From Aquimarina sp. Aq107 (GTDB lineage: Bacteria; Bacteroidota; Bacteroidia; Flavobacteriales; Flavobacteriaceae), in contig NZ_OX030782.1 in the NCBI RefSeq assembly GCF_943733665.1, forward strand, positions 3,830,501-3,894,500: a stretch of DNA of 64,000 bases, written 5' to 3'. Below the pieces are notes generated by a model. That model saw only the letters and a list, made by a program, of their open reading frames with translations, was not told the DNA's origin and did not search any database. Positions 62,771 to 64,000 of the stretch are shown piece after piece. The position numbers and the translations under genes were made by a program. How positions within the stretch are numbered: position 1 is the first letter of the stretch; each line of letters begins with the position of its first letter.

Positions 62771-62869
62771 AGGGATAGATTTGACTGATTGCAACCCTAA
62801 AGAGCTGAAATCATAGTATTCATATCAAAACTGATAGAATCAATTCAGAAAATAAATGCTAAAGCAGTT
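62771..62869 (+). promoter_or_regulatory. SAM-II riboswitch, long-loop type, upstream of metK
   Basis: SAM-II pattern on the plus strand: P1 AGGG (62771-62774) with CCCT (62795-62798); loop with ATTTGACTGATTGCAA; pseudoknot pairs ACTG (62784-62787) with CAGT (62865-62868) and GCA (62791-62793) with TGC (62857-62859); conserved GCTAAA (62858-62863). Between P1 and the last pseudoknot strand is a roughly 58-base insert that folds into its own stem (TATCA/TGATA and ATTC/GAAT). The classical class is about 52 bases; longer-loop variants are known from Bacteroidetes. It sits 86 bases before the metK ATG. Confidence 0.78.
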
Positions 62870-62954
62870 CGGTACAATACTATAATTATCGAAAGCTTCT
62901 TTATTGCAATCTTGTCATAATTTATTATAGTTTATTCTATAAAAACAACAAAAA

Positions 62955-64000
62955 ATGGCGTATTTATTTACTTCAGAAAGTGTATCTGAAGGACATCCGG
63001 ATAAAGTGGCAGATCAAATTAGTGATGCTTTACTAGATAACTTTTTAGCCTTTGATAAAGATTCGAAGGTAGCTTGTGAGACTTTAGTAACTACTGGTCA
63101 AGTTGTTCTTGCTGGAGAGGTTAAATCAAAAACATATTTAGATGTACAGCAAATTGCAAGAGAAGTAATTAATGAAATTGGGTATACCAAAGGAGCCTAC
63201 CAATTCAGTGGGGATTCTTGTGGTGTAATTTCTCTTATACACGAGCAATCACAGGATATCAATCAAGGTGTTGATAGAGAAACTAAAGAAGAGCAAGGAG
63301 CAGGTGACCAAGGAATGATGTTTGGGTATGCAACCAAGGAAACTGAAAACTACATGCCATTAGCATTAGATATTTCTCATAAAATCCTTATTGAACTTGC
63401 TAAACTAAGAAGAGAAGGTACGGAAATTCCATATTTGCGTCCTGATTCTAAAAGTCAAGTTACTATAGAGTATAGTGATGACAATGTACCACAACGTATT
63501 GTTGCAATTGTTGTATCTACTCAACATGATGATTTTGATATAGACGATGATGTTATGCTTGCAAAAATAAAAAATGATATCGTTTCTATTTTGATTCCTA
63601 GAGTTGTCTCTCAATTACCAAAATATATTCAGGATTTATTTAATGATCAAATAACATATCATATAAATCCTACCGGCAAATTTGTAATCGGAGGACCGCA
63701 TGGAGACACTGGTCTTACTGGACGTAAGATTATTGTTGACACTTATGGAGGTAAAGGTGCTCATGGTGGAGGTGCTTTTTCTGGAAAAGATCCTAGTAAA
63801 GTTGACCGTTCTGCAGCTTATGCATCTAGGCATATAGCTAAAAATTTAGTTGCTGCTGGTGTTGCAAATGAAGCATTAGTTCAAGTTTCTTATGCCATTG
63901 GAGTAGTAGAACCTACTTCTATTTTCGTAGATACTTATGGCACAAGCACGTTAGGTATTACTGATGGAGAAATCGCAGAAAAAGTAGCTGAAATATTTGA
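62955..64000 (+). CDS. metK: S-adenosylmethionine synthetase, 3' end beyond window
   Basis: Translated from the ATG at 62955; open to the window edge (about 348 residues visible of some 400-420). Makes SAM from methionine and [23 protein letters not shown] at the start, [16 protein letters not shown] near 116 (ATP-binding loop), [20 protein letters not shown] near 240, and [20 protein letters not shown] near 263 with the P-loop-like glycine run. It lies divergent from the metY operon and downstream of a long-loop SAM-II element, so its own product should repress it. Confidence 0.97.
   Translation, partial: MAYLFTSESVSEGHPDKVADQISDALLDNFLAFDKDSKVACETLVTTGQVVLAGEVKSKTYLDVQQIAREVINEIGYTKGAYQFSGDSCGVISLIHEQSQDINQGVDRETKEEQGAGDQGMMFGYATKETENYMPLALDISHKILIELAKLRREGTEIPYLRPDSKSQVTIEYSDDNVPQRIVAIVVSTQHDDFDIDDDVMLAKIKNDIVSILIPRVVSQLPKYIQDLFNDQITYHINPTGKFVIGGPHGDTGLTGRKIIVDTYGGKGAHGGGAFSGKDPSKVDRSAAYASRHIAKNLVAAGVANEALVQVSYAIGVVEPTSIFVDTYGTSTLGITDGEIAEKVAEIF

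Noticed and set aside
1..64000. tRNA, rRNA, CRISPR array, transposase, prophage or attachment site
   Set aside because: I scanned for typical stems, regular direct repeats and mobile-element genes and saw none. Without tools a single tRNA could still be missed, but nothing supports one.

Overview
The window looks like a chromosomal segment of a marine-type member of the Flavobacteriaceae (Bacteroidetes). This rests on AT-rich DNA, TAnnTTTG-type promoter boxes, a gliding-motility ABC ATPase (GldA), a type IX secretion cargo protein with the C-terminal sorting domain, a PorU-like C25 peptidase, many secreted DUF3857 or beta-barrel proteins, and split MetH. Aquimarina or a close relative is my best guess, but the genus is an inference. 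Almost everything is on the minus strand. The only plus-strand genes are an Lrp/AsnC regulator, gldA and metK (cut by the window end). I see no phage, insertion sequence, CRISPR, rRNA or tRNA.

Layout. 1-5.0 kb: the 5' part of dnaG (cut by the window start) and a large secreted multidomain protein. 5.4-9.7 kb: an ECF sigma / anti-sigma / outer-membrane barrel operon and an S41 peptidase lipoprotein. The sigma gene and the peptidase gene carry the same AACC-N16-CGTCTA promoter. 9.8-15.8 kb: polyprenyl synthase, rlmN, a CHI-like/DUF2147 fusion, queA and aroA. 15.7-21.8 kb: a small membrane protein, a MazG-type pyrophosphohydrolase, two tandem DUF3857/transglutaminase-fold proteins, dtd and rsgA. 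21.8-25.8 kb: an aromatic amino-acid operon (pheA, aminotransferase, tyrA, DAHP synthase-chorismate mutase). It is preceded by a Phe/Tyr-rich leader peptide and a transcription attenuator, and pheA itself is split by a frameshift at a T7 run. 26.1-29.0 kb: threonine-to-glycine catabolism (tdh-kbl) divergent from an Lrp-type regulator. 29-37 kb: a GH1 glycosidase, gldA, a response regulator, a PAS histidine kinase and a related PAS protein that has lost its ATPase domain. 37-39 kb: a GIN-domain lipoprotein and a PagL-like lipid A deacylase.

38.9-62.4 kb is a sulfur and methionine region. A SAM-I riboswitch precedes metH(N)-metH(C)-metF. A complete assimilatory sulfate reduction cluster follows (DUF2061, cysH, cysD, cysN, sulfite reductase fused to a HEPN-like domain, two siroheme genes, ferredoxin reductase, ferredoxin). 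A PorU paralogue sits between it and a SAM-I-controlled metY-metX-thrA-osmC-metZ operon. Sulfate is reduced to sulfide, which metX/metY/metZ fix into homocysteine, MetH/MetF methylate it, and metK at the window edge makes SAM. metK lies divergent from metY and is preceded by what I read as a long-loop SAM-II riboswitch, so two structurally unrelated SAM sensors sit back to back in one intergenic region.

The strongest regulatory discoveries are the aromatic attenuator, the twin ECF promoters and the SAM-I/SAM-II divergent pair. All were found by eye, without alignment or folding software.
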